The notes below the pieces were generated by a model. It did not search any database, was not told the DNA's origin, and saw only the letters and a list, made by a program, of their open reading frames with translations. From QIAW01 sp035487295 (GTDB lineage Bacteria > Acidobacteriota > Terriglobia > Terriglobales > Acidobacteriaceae), in the NCBI GenBank assembly GCA_035487295.1, contig DATHMH010000001.1:124001-188000 (forward strand): 64,000 nt of DNA, in the 5' to 3' direction. The stretch's first letter is position 1. The number at the start of each line of letters is the position of its first letter. Below are positions 1 to 8,937 of this stretch, one piece after another. Both the position numbers and the translations under genes were made by a program.

Positions 1-416
1 CAACTGCAATCGCCGACAACGCGCCCACGGATAATGAGGCTGAGACTTCAGCCCAGAGTTCAGCTTCCGCAGCCAATACGGCCAAGCCCGCCGCCGCGCA
101 TGTCATGACCGCAAGCCTGAAGGTGAAGAACAAAAACAGTGATCAAGCTGCACAAACTATGGCGCAACAGTTGACGCCGGTAACGCCTGCTGCAAATTCT
201 TCGCCCCCACCGCGTGGGACTGTGATCGTGGATATTGGCGGAGGCGCAGTTGCTCCCTCGCTGCTCGGTCTGCCGGTGCGCACGGCGCTTGAAACCGCCC
301 AACAGGCAGGTATTGAAATTGATATCGTCGGAAGCGGCGTCGCCCGCGAGCAGTTTCCCCCGCCAGGGGCGCGATTGGCGCCGGGTGCGCATGTATCTGT
401 CAGGTTCGCTCGTTGA
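1..416 (+). CDS. ftsI: Septal penicillin-binding protein FtsI, C-terminal part with PASTA domain (5' truncated)
   Basis: Only the last ~138 codons are present; the frame is open from base 3 to the TGA at 414-416. An Ala/Thr/Ser/Pro-rich linker (about residues 1-75 of the visible part) leads into one PASTA-like domain with the pattern PSLLGLPVRTALETAQQAGI and a final PGARLAPGAHVSVRF strand. PASTA domains bind muropeptides or beta-lactams and sit at the C-terminus of many acidobacterial FtsI/PBP3 transpeptidases. The transpeptidase domain itself lies outside the window, so the assignment rests on the PASTA tail and the position just upstream of murE, which is the usual dcw order. Inferred role: septal peptidoglycan crosslinking in the periplasm. 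Confidence 0.75.
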   Translation, partial: TAIADNAPTDNEAETSAQSSASAANTAKPAAAHVMTASLKVKNKNSDQAAQTMAQQLTPVTPAANSSPPPRGTVIVDIGGGAVAPSLLGLPVRTALETAQQAGIEIDIVGSGVAREQFPPPGARLAPGAHVSVRFAR

Positions 417-436
417 TTTCGGATTCCAGTTCTATT

Positions 437-486
437 TTTCTTGTGGATTTCACCTTTATGTTCCTTCGCGGCCTTTGTGGTTAAAT
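437..486. repeat. Short intergenic element of the 'ttcgcggcctttgtggtta' kind
   Basis: The 82-base gap between ftsI and murE contains a phrase of the type CTTCGCGGCCTTTGTGGTTA. Similar phrases recur between genes in many soil bacteria, and a related one lies at 7183-7216. It carries no visible promoter or terminator structure, and its function is unknown. Confidence 0.35.
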
Positions 487-498
487 TGTGCCAAGACA

Positions 499-2040
499 AT
501 GAATTTTCACGATCTGCTCCAGGGCGTCGAAGTCCTTTCCCGCAGCGGGGAATCTGCGCTTTTTGAGCATGCTATTACCGGCGTACAGCACGATTCCCGC
601 CGCATCGAACCTGGTAATGTTTTTGTGGCCATGAAGGGCGAGGCGACGGATGGCAATCGCTACATTGACGCAGCCATCAAGACAGGCGCTGTAGCGATTG
701 TTTCCGATTCGGGGGCGCAGACTCCGCGTGCAGGTGTGGCCTGGGCTTGCGTGGCGCATGGCCGCAGGGCGCTGGCGGGCGTCAGCGCAAATTTCTACGG
801 ACATCCGGCAAAGAAGCTTAAAATTACCGGCGTCACCGGGACCAATGGAAAGACTACGACCACATTTCTCCTGTCGCAGGTCCTCCGCTTTCTGGGGCGA
901 GGTGAAGTCGTGCTGATTGGAACGGTGGAATACCACTTTGCCGGCGAGATTATCCCCGCGCCGCATACCACGCCGGAGTCGCTGGAGCTGAATCGCATCT
1001 TCGCCAAAGCCACCAGTTCGAAATTGGAAAAACATATTGCGGGCGAAGCCGTGATGGAGGTCAGCTCACACGCCCTCGATCAGGAGCGTGTTTACGGCAT
1101 TCCGTTCGATGTGGCGCTGTTCACCAATTTGACCCGCGATCACCTTGATTATCATCACACCATGGATGATTACTTTGCGGCCAAACAAATCCTGTTTGCC
1201 GGTTGCGGCGCCCCGCCTCCGCGCGTGGCGGTCATCAATACCGATGATGCCTATGGCCGCCAGCTTGCCGAATTTGCGGGCTCGCAGAATTCCGAAGTAA
1301 TGGCCTATGGATTGGAGAGCGGAAAGTTTCGCGCAGAGAGCATCCGCATGTCGCCCCAAGGCACAAATTTCAGATTGCAAAGCCCTTACGGCACGGTGGA
1401 AGTTCGCTCCAAACTTGTGGGCAAGGTGAACGTCTATAACATGCTGGCTGCGGCGGCAGCAGCCATGGCCCGGGGAGGAGAGTTGGAAGCAGTTGCCCAG
1501 GCGCTTGCACACTGCAAGAGCGCGCCCGGGCGCTTCGAGCGTGTGGATTGCGGCCAGCAATTTTCCGTGATAGTTGACTATGCCCATACCGACGATGCCC
1601 TGCGCAATCTCACGGCGCTGGCCCGCGACTTCATGGCCGCCCAGAAAAAGCCCGGGCGTGTGATTACGCTCTTTGGCTGCGGTGGTGACCGCGACCGCAG
1701 CAAGCGTCCGCTGATGGGAGCCGCCGCGGGAAAAGGTAGTGATTTTGTAGTGCTCACCTCAGATAATCCGCGCAGTGAAGACCCGCTCGCCATTATTGAT
1801 GACGCGTTGCCCGGTCTGAAGAAAACGGGGACACGCTATGTAACCGAGCCTGACCGGCGCAAAGCGATTGCCATGGCCTTCTCTGAGGCGCGGCCCGAAG
1901 ACATTGTCCTGATCGCGGGCAAAGGCCATGAGAAGACTCAGACCACACGCGAGGGCGTCTTTCCCTTCGACGACGTGGAAGTCGCGCGCTCGCTTTTGCA
2001 GCAGACCAGGCATCCCTCCAAAGCCGGAGGCGCGCAGTGA
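499..2040 (+). CDS. murE: UDP-N-acetylmuramoyl-L-alanyl-D-glutamate--2,6-diaminopimelate ligase
   Basis: A Mur ligase that adds the third residue to the peptidoglycan stem peptide in the cytoplasm, using ATP. The 513-residue length is normal. The ATP-binding loop GVTGTNGKTTT is at residues 111-121, and the EVSSHALDQ and TNLTRDHLDYH motifs follow. The specificity motif DNPRSEDP starts at residue 422; the Asn-Pro-Arg form is the signature of meso-diaminopimelate ligases, so the organism should have meso-DAP peptidoglycan. I chose ATG 499 because the family N-terminus begins here; the frame is open upstream to 235, but that part overlaps ftsI. The ribosome site is weak. It overlaps murF by 4 bases, indicating translational coupling. 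Confidence 0.95.
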   Translation: MNFHDLLQGVEVLSRSGESALFEHAITGVQHDSRRIEPGNVFVAMKGEATDGNRYIDAAIKTGAVAIVSDSGAQTPRAGVAWACVAHGRRALAGVSANFYGHPAKKLKITGVTGTNGKTTTTFLLSQVLRFLGRGEVVLIGTVEYHFAGEIIPAPHTTPESLELNRIFAKATSSKLEKHIAGEAVMEVSSHALDQERVYGIPFDVALFTNLTRDHLDYHHTMDDYFAAKQILFAGCGAPPPRVAVINTDDAYGRQLAEFAGSQNSEVMAYGLESGKFRAESIRMSPQGTNFRLQSPYGTVEVRSKLVGKVNVYNMLAAAAAAMARGGELEAVAQALAHCKSAPGRFERVDCGQQFSVIVDYAHTDDALRNLTALARDFMAAQKKPGRVITLFGCGGDRDRSKRPLMGAAAGKGSDFVVLTSDNPRSEDPLAIIDDALPGLKKTGTRYVTEPDRRKAIAMAFSEARPEDIVLIAGKGHEKTQTTREGVFPFDDVEVARSLLQQTRHPSKAGGAQ

Positions 2041-3416
2041 AGCTGCCCCTGGAGCGCGTTGCCGAGTTCACTTTTGCCAGCGGCGAATTCGATGGGCACG
2101 CGGTAGCGCGAGGCTATTCCATAGACTCACGCACCATCGCTGCCGGGGATTTATTTTTTGCCGTCAAGGGCGAACGCTTCGATGGACATGACTACGTGGA
2201 ATCCGCGCTGCAAAAGGGCGCTGTGGGCGCGGTGGTGGCTCGCGACCAGCTGTCTCGCTTTTCGGTCATCAGCGGCCTGCTGGCCGTAGATGACACTCTG
2301 GTTGCCCTGCAGTCCCTGGCCACGGCTGTGCGCCGCCTGTGGGGAAAGAAGCTGATCGGGGTGACCGGCTCGGCAGGGAAGACTACCGCCAAGGAACTGA
2401 TTGCTCAGTTGCTGGCAGCAAAATTTCGCGTGCTGAAATCGGAAGGCAATCTCAACAACCACTTCGGATTGCCGCTGCAGCTTCTTCGTCTTGAGCCCGA
2501 GCACGAGATCGCGGTCATGGAGATGGGCATGTCACATGCAGGCGAGATCACCGCGCTGGCCCGCGTTGCCCACCCTGAGACCGGCGTGGTCACCAACGTT
2601 GCTCCGGTGCACCTGGGATTCTTCCGGTCCATCGCAGATATTGCTCGCGCCAAGTATGAACTGATCGCCGCGCTTCCCGCCGGGGGGACCGCGGTGCTCA
2701 ATGCTGACGACGCCTACGTCTCGCAGTTTGGCCGCGATTTTCACGGCAAGGTGATTATGTATGGCATTGAGCATCCGGCCGACGTGCGTGCTGAGAATCT
2801 TCGCTCGGAAGGCATCAACGGTGAAATCTTCGATCTGATGACAGATACAAGCTGCACGCCGGCACGCCTGCCTCTGTTGGGAAAGCACAATATTTATAAT
2901 GCGCTGGCGGCGCTGGCGGTGGCGCTCTATGAAGGCGTGCCATTAGGGGATGCACTCAACGCGCTGGCCACGGTAGTGCCGGCTGATAAGCGCGGCCAGG
3001 TCATCCGGGTAAATGGGATCACAATCATCAATGATTGTTACAATTCCAATCCAAAGGCGCTTGACGGCATGGTGGATGCACTCGCACAGCTTCCGGCGCA
3101 ACGCCGCATCGTGGTCGCCGGGGAGATGCTTGAACTTGGGGACGCCGGGGAAGAACTGCACCGCGCCTCCGGACGGCATATCGCCGAAAGCAAAATCGAT
3201 GTTTTGATTGGCGTCCGCGGATTGGCTCAGTATATGGTGGAAGAAGCCCTGAAATTGGGCGTTCAGGCACAGTTTGTCGCCACCCCGGAAGAAGCCGGGC
3301 AGTGGCTGGGACGTGAAGCACGCGAAGGCGATGCGGTATTGCTCAAAGCCTCTCGCGGGGTGAAACTTGAACGAGCCCTGGAAGCGTGGGGCGTGAAGCA
3401 AGCTGCTAGCCGCTAG
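2037..3416 (+). CDS. murF: UDP-N-acetylmuramoyl-tripeptide--D-alanyl-D-alanine ligase
   Basis: Adds D-Ala-D-Ala to the UDP-MurNAc tripeptide, the last cytoplasmic ligation before lipid linkage. The protein is 459 residues, the usual size. The P-loop GVTGSAGKTT is at residues 108-117, followed by the NHFGLPLQLL and NIYNALAALAVA motifs and the Mur ligase C-terminal domain with DCYNSNPKA. Translation starts at GTG 2037 inside the murE stop (GTGA overlap), so murE and murF are coupled. Confidence 0.95.
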   Translation: MKLPLERVAEFTFASGEFDGHAVARGYSIDSRTIAAGDLFFAVKGERFDGHDYVESALQKGAVGAVVARDQLSRFSVISGLLAVDDTLVALQSLATAVRRLWGKKLIGVTGSAGKTTAKELIAQLLAAKFRVLKSEGNLNNHFGLPLQLLRLEPEHEIAVMEMGMSHAGEITALARVAHPETGVVTNVAPVHLGFFRSIADIARAKYELIAALPAGGTAVLNADDAYVSQFGRDFHGKVIMYGIEHPADVRAENLRSEGINGEIFDLMTDTSCTPARLPLLGKHNIYNALAALAVALYEGVPLGDALNALATVVPADKRGQVIRVNGITIINDCYNSNPKALDGMVDALAQLPAQRRIVVAGEMLELGDAGEELHRASGRHIAESKIDVLIGVRGLAQYMVEEALKLGVQAQFVATPEEAGQWLGREAREGDAVLLKASRGVKLERALEAWGVKQAASR

Positions 3417-3491
3417 CTACCAGCTGTTTTTGATCGTCGTCGCACGAGACGTTGTTCACAACGCAATTGCAGGAAAACTCACGGAGGAATT

Positions 3492-4622
3492 TTGCTCTAC
3501 TGGCTGCTCTACCAAGTTCTTCAACCGCATTTTTCTCCGTTTCGTATTTTTCGCTATGTTACTTTCCGCACTGCCTTCGCCAGCCTCACCGCCCTCTTTA
3601 TGTGCCTGATTGTCGGGCCGGCGGTCATCCGTCAATTGCGTGAGTTCCAGATTGGCCAGTACATTCGTGAAGAAGGTCCCAAGGCGCACGCCAAGAAAGC
3701 TGGAACACCCACCATGGGCGGAGTGCTGATCGTGATTGCTATCGTGGTTCCCACCATCTTGTGGGCCGATCTCAGCAACACGTTCATCTGGCTGGCCGTC
3801 TGTTCCACGCTGGCCTTCGCCGCCATCGGCTTTGCCGACGATTACATCAAGGTGATCCATCGCCGTAATCTCGGACTCACCGCGCGCAGCAAGCTGGCGC
3901 TGCAAATCCTGACCAGCCTCGCTGTGGGTGTAGCGCTGGTAGCGCTGCAGGCGCACGGGGAATACTCGACCCATTTGATTGTTCCTTTCTTCAAGAACTT
4001 TCATCCTGATCTGGTCATCACCTCCTGGCAGGGCAGGCTTTATTGGCCGCTGGCCTTCGTGCCTTTTGTCGTCTTTGTGATCATAGTGCTCGTAGGCTCA
4101 ACCAACGCCGTAAACCTGACCGACGGCCTGGACGGCCTGGCCATCGGCTGCACCGTGATCGCCGCCGGCGCTCTCACGGTTTTGACCTATCTCAGCGGCC
4201 ATGCCACCTTTGCCAACTATCTGGAACTGCCGCGCATGCCCCAGGTAGCCGAGCTGACAATTTTCTGCGGGGCCATGGTCGGCGCCAGTATTGGATTTCT
4301 CTGGTATAACGCCCATCCCGCAGAGGTCTTTATGGGCGACGTAGGCTCGCTTGCCCTGGGAGGCGCCATTGGCACCGTCGCGGTCATTATCAAGCAGGAA
4401 TTATTGCTGCCTTTCATCGGCGGCGTCTTCGTGATTGAAGCCTTGTCGGTCGTGCTGCAGGTAGGCTCTTACAAGCTTCGCAAGAAGAGGATTTTTAAGA
4501 TGGCGCCGCTGCACCATCACTTCGAGTTGTTGGGCTGGTCGGAGTCGAAGATCATTATCCGCTTCTGGATCGCGGCGTTGATCTTCGCGCTGTTCGCGCT
4601 CACGACGTTGAAATTGCGGTGA
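3492..4622 (+). CDS. mraY: Phospho-N-acetylmuramoyl-pentapeptide transferase
   Basis: Integral membrane enzyme that moves phospho-MurNAc-pentapeptide to undecaprenyl phosphate, forming lipid I. It is 376 residues with about ten hydrophobic segments. Conserved MraY motifs are visible: GTPTMGG near the N-terminus, the Asp-rich FADDYIKV, TNAVNLTDGLDGL, and the HHHFELLGW loop near the C-terminus. The start is TTG 3492, supported by a GGAGG at 3483-3487 a few bases upstream. A 75-base gap separates it from murF, and it reads in the same direction as the rest of the dcw cluster. Confidence 0.95.
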   Translation: MLYWLLYQVLQPHFSPFRIFRYVTFRTAFASLTALFMCLIVGPAVIRQLREFQIGQYIREEGPKAHAKKAGTPTMGGVLIVIAIVVPTILWADLSNTFIWLAVCSTLAFAAIGFADDYIKVIHRRNLGLTARSKLALQILTSLAVGVALVALQAHGEYSTHLIVPFFKNFHPDLVITSWQGRLYWPLAFVPFVVFVIIVLVGSTNAVNLTDGLDGLAIGCTVIAAGALTVLTYLSGHATFANYLELPRMPQVAELTIFCGAMVGASIGFLWYNAHPAEVFMGDVGSLALGGAIGTVAVIIKQELLLPFIGGVFVIEALSVVLQVGSYKLRKKRIFKMAPLHHHFELLGWSESKIIIRFWIAALIFALFALTTLKLR

Positions 4623-4630
4623 GATCGGTA

Positions 4631-4652
4631 GAGACGTAGCTCGCTACGTCTC
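4631..4652. repeat. Perfect 10-base inverted repeat between mraY and murD
   Basis: GAGACGTAGC at 4631-4640 is followed two bases later by its exact reverse complement at 4643-4652. It can fold as a tight hairpin (9 pairs around a 4-base loop). No T-run follows, so it is a poor intrinsic terminator. It may be a repeat-type palindrome or an RNA processing hairpin in the operon transcript. Confidence 0.6.
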
Positions 4653-4717
4653 CTGTTTGCGTCTTAGAGTCATTACGACTTTTCCACCGGTTCTCATGGG
4701 AGAATGACAGCAGAACA

Positions 4718-6091
4718 ATGGTTCTTCAAGGCAAACGCGTGCTGATCGTCGGGCTCGGCAAGTCGGGAGTTGCCGCCGCACACTTTTTGCTGGAGCGCGG
4801 GGCGCGAGTCACGGTCTCCGATGCCAAGCCCGAGTCCCAGTTCAGCAAAGAGATTCCCGAGCTGCTCGATCGCGGCATTGCCGTGGAGACCGGCGGCCAC
4901 GGTGAACGCACCTTCCGCGGACAGGACCTGATCGTGGTCAGCCCCGGCGTTCCCTACAATGTGCCTCCGCTGGTGCAGGCCCGCAATCAGGGCGTGCCGG
5001 TGATTGGCGAAGTGGAGCTGGCGGCGCGCTTTCTGCAGGGAAAGATCGTTGCGATTACCGGCTCTAACGGCAAGACGACAACCACGGCCCTCACCGGCGA
5101 AATTCTCGAGCACGCCGGACTCGAGGTGCAAGTAGGGGGCAATATCGGAACACCGGTCATCTCGATGGTGGCGCAGTCTTCACAGAAAACTTATAACGTG
5201 CTTGAGGTTTCGAGTTTTCAGCTTGAGACCATTGAGACCTTTCATCCCCAGATTGCTGTCATTCTCAACATCACGCCCGATCATCTCGACCGTCACGGCA
5301 CGCTCGAAGGCTACACCGCCGCCAAGGCCAGAATCTTCGAAAATCAGACAGAAAAAGATTTTGCCGTTTTGAATGCCGATGACCCTATATGCCGCTCGCT
5401 GGATGCAAAAACCAAAGCTCAGGTAATGTGGTTCAGCCGCAAGCCCGAGGCACAAATCGAAAACGGGGCCTTCGTGCGCGGCGGCAAGATTTTTTGGCGG
5501 CAAGCGGAGCGCGAGCAGGAGATCATGCCGGTAAGCGAGATTCCTCTCAAAGGCAACCATAATCTGGAAAATGTGCTGGGCGCAGTTTCGGCCGCAGTGC
5601 TCGCCGGCTGCGCGCCTGAAAAAATCCGCGAAGCTGTGGCGCAATTCAAAGCTGTGGAGCACCGCCTGGAATTTGTAGCATCTATCAATGGCGTGGAGTA
5701 CTTCAACGACTCCAAAGCCACCAACGTAGACGCCACCATCAAGGCCCTGGAATCCTTTCCCGCCAACATTCACATCATTCTTGGCGGCAAAGATAAAGGC
5801 AGCGACTACACTGTGCTCAAACAATTATTGCGGGAGCGCGCCCGGCGGGTTTATACGATTGGGGCGGCCGCGGAAAAAATCGAGTCACACATCGCCGATT
5901 CCGCCCCGCTTGAGCGTGCCGGCACGCTGGAGGCCGCGGTTCGCCGCGCCGCCGAACTGGCCGAGCCCGGAGATATTGTGCTGCTGGCCCCGGCCTGCGC
6001 CAGCTTCGATCAGTTTGAAAATTACGAGCATCGCGGACGCGTCTTCAAACAGACCGTGCAGGCGATGGCAAAACGCAGCGGAGCCGCCTAG
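4718..6091 (+). CDS. murD: UDP-N-acetylmuramoylalanine--D-glutamate ligase
   Basis: Cytoplasmic Mur ligase adding D-Glu to UDP-MurNAc-L-Ala. It has 457 residues, typical for the family. An N-terminal Rossmann-like fold starts with VLIVGLGKSGVAAA, the P-loop ITGSNGKTTTT is at about residues 113-123, and EVSSFQLE, NITPDHLDRH and the C-terminal NDSKATN and GGKDKG motifs follow. The ATG at 4718 matches the family N-terminus. The stop codon overlaps the ftsW GTG by one base (TAGTG). Confidence 0.95.
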   Translation: MVLQGKRVLIVGLGKSGVAAAHFLLERGARVTVSDAKPESQFSKEIPELLDRGIAVETGGHGERTFRGQDLIVVSPGVPYNVPPLVQARNQGVPVIGEVELAARFLQGKIVAITGSNGKTTTTALTGEILEHAGLEVQVGGNIGTPVISMVAQSSQKTYNVLEVSSFQLETIETFHPQIAVILNITPDHLDRHGTLEGYTAAKARIFENQTEKDFAVLNADDPICRSLDAKTKAQVMWFSRKPEAQIENGAFVRGGKIFWRQAEREQEIMPVSEIPLKGNHNLENVLGAVSAAVLAGCAPEKIREAVAQFKAVEHRLEFVASINGVEYFNDSKATNVDATIKALESFPANIHIILGGKDKGSDYTVLKQLLRERARRVYTIGAAAEKIESHIADSAPLERAGTLEAAVRRAAELAEPGDIVLLAPACASFDQFENYEHRGRVFKQTVQAMAKRSGAA

Positions 6092-7182
6092 TGGCCAAAC
6101 GCATCAGTGTTGATAAAACGCTGTTCACCGTCACCCTGCTGCTCGTATTTGTGGGCTTGGTCATGGTCTTCAGCGCCTCGGCCGTGATGGCGCAGGAGCG
6201 CTTTGGCTCTCCGTACACCTTCCTGATCAAGCAAATCATCTGGGCGGTAGCAGGTCTGCTGGCGATGGTTGGGCTGATGAATTTTGATTACCACCGCTTC
6301 AAGCATCCGGCGGTGGTGTTCTCTTTGCTCGGCGTGACTACGCTGCTGCTGCTGGCAGTGTTTTTTCTCGACCGCTCGCATAACACCCATCGCTGGATTC
6401 GCTTTGGCGGATTTTCGTTTCAACCCTCCGAGCTGGCCAAGCCGGCCTTGATCTTGTTTCTGGCCTACTTTCTGGAAAACAAGCTCAAAGCCTTGGACGA
6501 CTGGCGGCATACGCTGTTACCGGCGGCGATCCCGGTTACGCTCTTTGCCGGTTTGATCGTCCTTCAACCTGATCTGGGAACCGCCATCGCCTGCGTCGCC
6601 ATCTCAGCGACCATTCTCTACGTGGCCGGCATGCGCCTGCGCTACTTTGGCTATTCTGTCCTGGCCTCGCTGTTGCCTTTGTACTTCCTGATCTTCCGCG
6701 TGCAATGGCGCTATGACCGTGTTCTGGCTTTCTTGAATCCCTATTCCGACCCGCAAGGCCGCGGCTTCCACGTGATCCAGTCGTTGATTGCCGTCGGCAC
6801 CGGGGGCTTTACCGGAGTAGGACTGATGGAAGGCAAGCAGAAGCTCTTCTATCTGCCCGAACCGCAAACGGATTTTATCTTCGCCGTCACCGCCGAAGAG
6901 CTGGGCCTGATCGGTTCGTTGATCGTGGTGACCCTGTTTGCCATCTTTCTGTTCCGCGGAATACGCGTCGCCTTCAAGACCAACGACAACTATGCACGCT
7001 TCCTGGCCATCGGAATCACTGCCATGGTCGTAATCCAGGCGCTGATGAATATCAGCGTCGTGCTGGCTCTGATGCCGACCAAGGGAATCCCGCTGCCGTT
7101 TATCTCTTATGGAGGATCGTCTATATTTATCACCCTGGCCAGCGTGGGTGTGTTATTGAATATCACCCAGCAGACGGATTAA
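6091..7182 (+). CDS. ftsW: SEDS peptidoglycan glycosyltransferase FtsW
   Basis: Polytopic inner-membrane glycosyltransferase that polymerises lipid II at the septum together with its cognate PBP (FtsI). The 363 residues contain about ten membrane segments. SEDS hallmarks are present: the FGGFSFQPSELAK motif, LLQPDLGT-like VLQPDLGTA, the extracytoplasmic loop FLNPYSDPQGRGFHVIQS, and the C-terminal LPFISYGGSS. It starts at GTG 6091 overlapping the murD stop. RodA is the alternative, but the position between murD and murG strongly favours FtsW. Confidence 0.93.
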   Translation: MAKRISVDKTLFTVTLLLVFVGLVMVFSASAVMAQERFGSPYTFLIKQIIWAVAGLLAMVGLMNFDYHRFKHPAVVFSLLGVTTLLLLAVFFLDRSHNTHRWIRFGGFSFQPSELAKPALILFLAYFLENKLKALDDWRHTLLPAAIPVTLFAGLIVLQPDLGTAIACVAISATILYVAGMRLRYFGYSVLASLLPLYFLIFRVQWRYDRVLAFLNPYSDPQGRGFHVIQSLIAVGTGGFTGVGLMEGKQKLFYLPEPQTDFIFAVTAEELGLIGSLIVVTLFAIFLFRGIRVAFKTNDNYARFLAIGITAMVVIQALMNISVVLALMPTKGIPLPFISYGGSSIFITLASVGVLLNITQQTD

Positions 7183-7216
7183 TTTCCTCTGCGTTCCTCC
7201 GCGTCCTCAGCGGTTT
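7183..7216. repeat. Short intergenic element of the 'ctccgcgtcctcagcggttt' kind
   Basis: The 44-base ftsW-murG gap consists almost entirely of a CTCTGCGTTCCTCCGCG / CCTCAGCGG phrase of the same style as the element at 437-486. It has no promoter or terminator shape. Confidence 0.35.
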
Positions 7217-7226
7217 AATATAAGTC

Positions 7227-8333
7227 ATGCGCGCAATCCTTGCAGGCGGCGGCACTGGCGGACACGTAATCCCCGCGCTCGCCATCGCTCGCGAACTTCA
7301 ACAGCGCTACCAGGCCGAGGTGCTTTTCATTGGCACAGCTCGCGGCATTGAGAACCGCCTGGTTCCCGCCGCCGGCTTTGAGCTGCGCCTCATTCAGGTG
7401 GGCGCACTCAAGAATGTCAGCCTGGCCACGCGCCTGCGCACTCTCTTCGATCTGCCGCGGGCCATCCTGGCCTGCTGGCGCATGCTCGGGCAATTTCGTC
7501 CGAACGTGGTCATCGGCGTCGGCGGATATGCTTCTGGCCCGGCCATGCTGGCGGCCTGGCTGCGGCGCATCCCCACCCTGGCCTTCGAGCCGAACGTCGT
7601 TCCGGGATTCGCCAACCGCGCGGTTGCGTGGCTGGTCTCGGCTGCGGCGGTGCACTTCGAGGAAACCAAAAGATATTTTCACAATGCCCGCGTGACCGGC
7701 GTTCCCGTGCGCAAAGAATTCTTCCTGAGAAAAGAGGCCGCCGGCCGGACCACGCAAACGCTTCTGGTCTTCGGCGGCAGCCAGGGGGCCAGTGCCATTA
7801 ATCGTGTGGTTTTGGAAGCTCTCGCCGGATTACGACGGGCGCTTCCGGAATTGCACATCATCCATCAAACCGGCGAGCGTGATTACAAAGACGCGCAGGC
7901 GGCGTACCTGCAGGCCGGCATCTCCGCTGAGGTGCTGGCGTTCATCAATGAGATGCCGCAAGCTTTTGCCCGCGCCGATTTGCTGCTTTGCCGCTCCGGC
8001 GCCAGCACCGTGGCCGAGATCACAGCGGCAGGGAAGGCCGCTATTTTTGTGCCCTTCCCGCGCGCGGCTGACGATCACCAGCGCCGCAATGCGGAAAGCC
8101 TGGCGCGGCTGGGCGCGGCTGTGCTGATACCTGAGCCCGAACTCTCGCAGCAGAAACTGATCTCAACGGTTGTGGACCTCTTCACCCACCGCGAGCGGCT
8201 GTTGCAGATGGAAGAAGCGGCGCAGAAGCTAAGCCATCCACGCGCCGCCGAAGAAATCGCCGATATAGCAGCACGAGCGGCCAAAATTCCTCTAGCCTCC
8301 AACTCCAAGGAGGCGATGCGACACGAAGCATGA
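7227..8333 (+). CDS. murG: UDP-N-acetylglucosamine--undecaprenyl-PP-MurNAc-pentapeptide GlcNAc transferase
   Basis: GT28 glycosyltransferase on the cytoplasmic face of the membrane that converts lipid I to lipid II. It has 368 residues. The N-terminal glycine-rich loop GGGTGGHVIPALAIA, GVGGYASGP, the EPNVVPGFANR motif, the UDP-binding FGGSQGASAIN, and the C-terminal CRSGASTVAEITAAGK and PFPRAADDHQ motifs are all visible. It is the last dcw gene here; the next gene runs on the opposite strand. Confidence 0.95.
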   Translation: MRAILAGGGTGGHVIPALAIARELQQRYQAEVLFIGTARGIENRLVPAAGFELRLIQVGALKNVSLATRLRTLFDLPRAILACWRMLGQFRPNVVIGVGGYASGPAMLAAWLRRIPTLAFEPNVVPGFANRAVAWLVSAAAVHFEETKRYFHNARVTGVPVRKEFFLRKEAAGRTTQTLLVFGGSQGASAINRVVLEALAGLRRALPELHIIHQTGERDYKDAQAAYLQAGISAEVLAFINEMPQAFARADLLLCRSGASTVAEITAAGKAAIFVPFPRAADDHQRRNAESLARLGAAVLIPEPELSQQKLISTVVDLFTHRERLLQMEEAAQKLSHPRAAEEIADIAARAAKIPLASNSKEAMRHEA

Positions 8334-8395
8334 GGTTGGTTAGGAATTGAATGAAGCCGTGCGGGGTGCGGTCCCGCGCGAGCTGCTGGCTTATC

Positions 8396-8851
8396 TTAGT
8401 CTTCTTTTGTAGGAGTGCCGTCGGGCAACACCTGGGCCTCAGATTTCTTTCCATCCTTTCTGATTGAAGCTTCATAGAAGGTCTTGCCGCCTTCGGTCAC
8501 TTTCTCGACTTTCTTGATGGTTCCACCGGCTGCCTGCTTCTCAATGTAAGCTTTGGCTGCAGCAGGAATGCTGTCCATAGCAACTTCTTCCTCTACGCCG
8601 GTCAGCTTGCCGGTTTCGTCAAAGGTAATAGCTTTGCCGTGTCCATTGACCTTGGTTTGGGCTTCGTACTCCGTCTTTCCGTTTTCCACGTCCATGTCGA
8701 TGCTAACCAGCGTGGCATCTTTCGTGTTGTCTTTGATCGCCTGTTGCACCGCGGGCGGCAGGTCTTCCATCTTGACCTTTTTTTCGGCGGCGAACGCCAC
8801 GGTTGCCGAGCAGGCGGCCAGCAAAATGGTTGCAGCAATGAATGTTTTCAT
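8396..8851 (-). CDS. Exported PepSY-like (small beta) protein
   Basis: A 151-residue protein with a clear signal peptide (MKTFIAATILLAACSATVAFAA). Two PepSY-like units follow, each with an alpha-helical start (LPPAVQQAIKDN, IPAAAKAYIEKQ) and two beta strands (YEAQTKVNGHGKAI; FYEASIRKDGKK). Such periplasmic proteins often sit beside OmpR-type two-component systems and are thought to bind or inhibit periplasmic partners; the precise role is unknown. ATG 8851 is preceded by AAGGAG at good spacing, which rejects a longer reading frame. It lies 86 bases downstream of the kinase at 8938-10347, suggesting one operon. Confidence 0.8.
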   Translation of the reverse strand: MKTFIAATILLAACSATVAFAAEKKVKMEDLPPAVQQAIKDNTKDATLVSIDMDVENGKTEYEAQTKVNGHGKAITFDETGKLTGVEEEVAMDSIPAAAKAYIEKQAAGGTIKKVEKVTEGGKTFYEASIRKDGKKSEAQVLPDGTPTKED

Positions 8852-8937
8852 AATAGGTAATTTCTCCTTGGCACTCCATTGTGCAGGCGCATTCTGAAAA
8901 ACTTCTGAAAGATGAAAATAAAATATGGGAAGCGAAA

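Noticed and set aside
235..498. Longer murE reading frame
   Set aside because: It overlaps the ftsI end in another frame and adds residues absent from the family; ATG 499 fits the MurE N-terminus.
8354..8380. Hairpin GCGGG/CCCGC between murG and the PepSY-like gene
   Set aside because: Only five pairs with no T-run; too weak for a terminator call.
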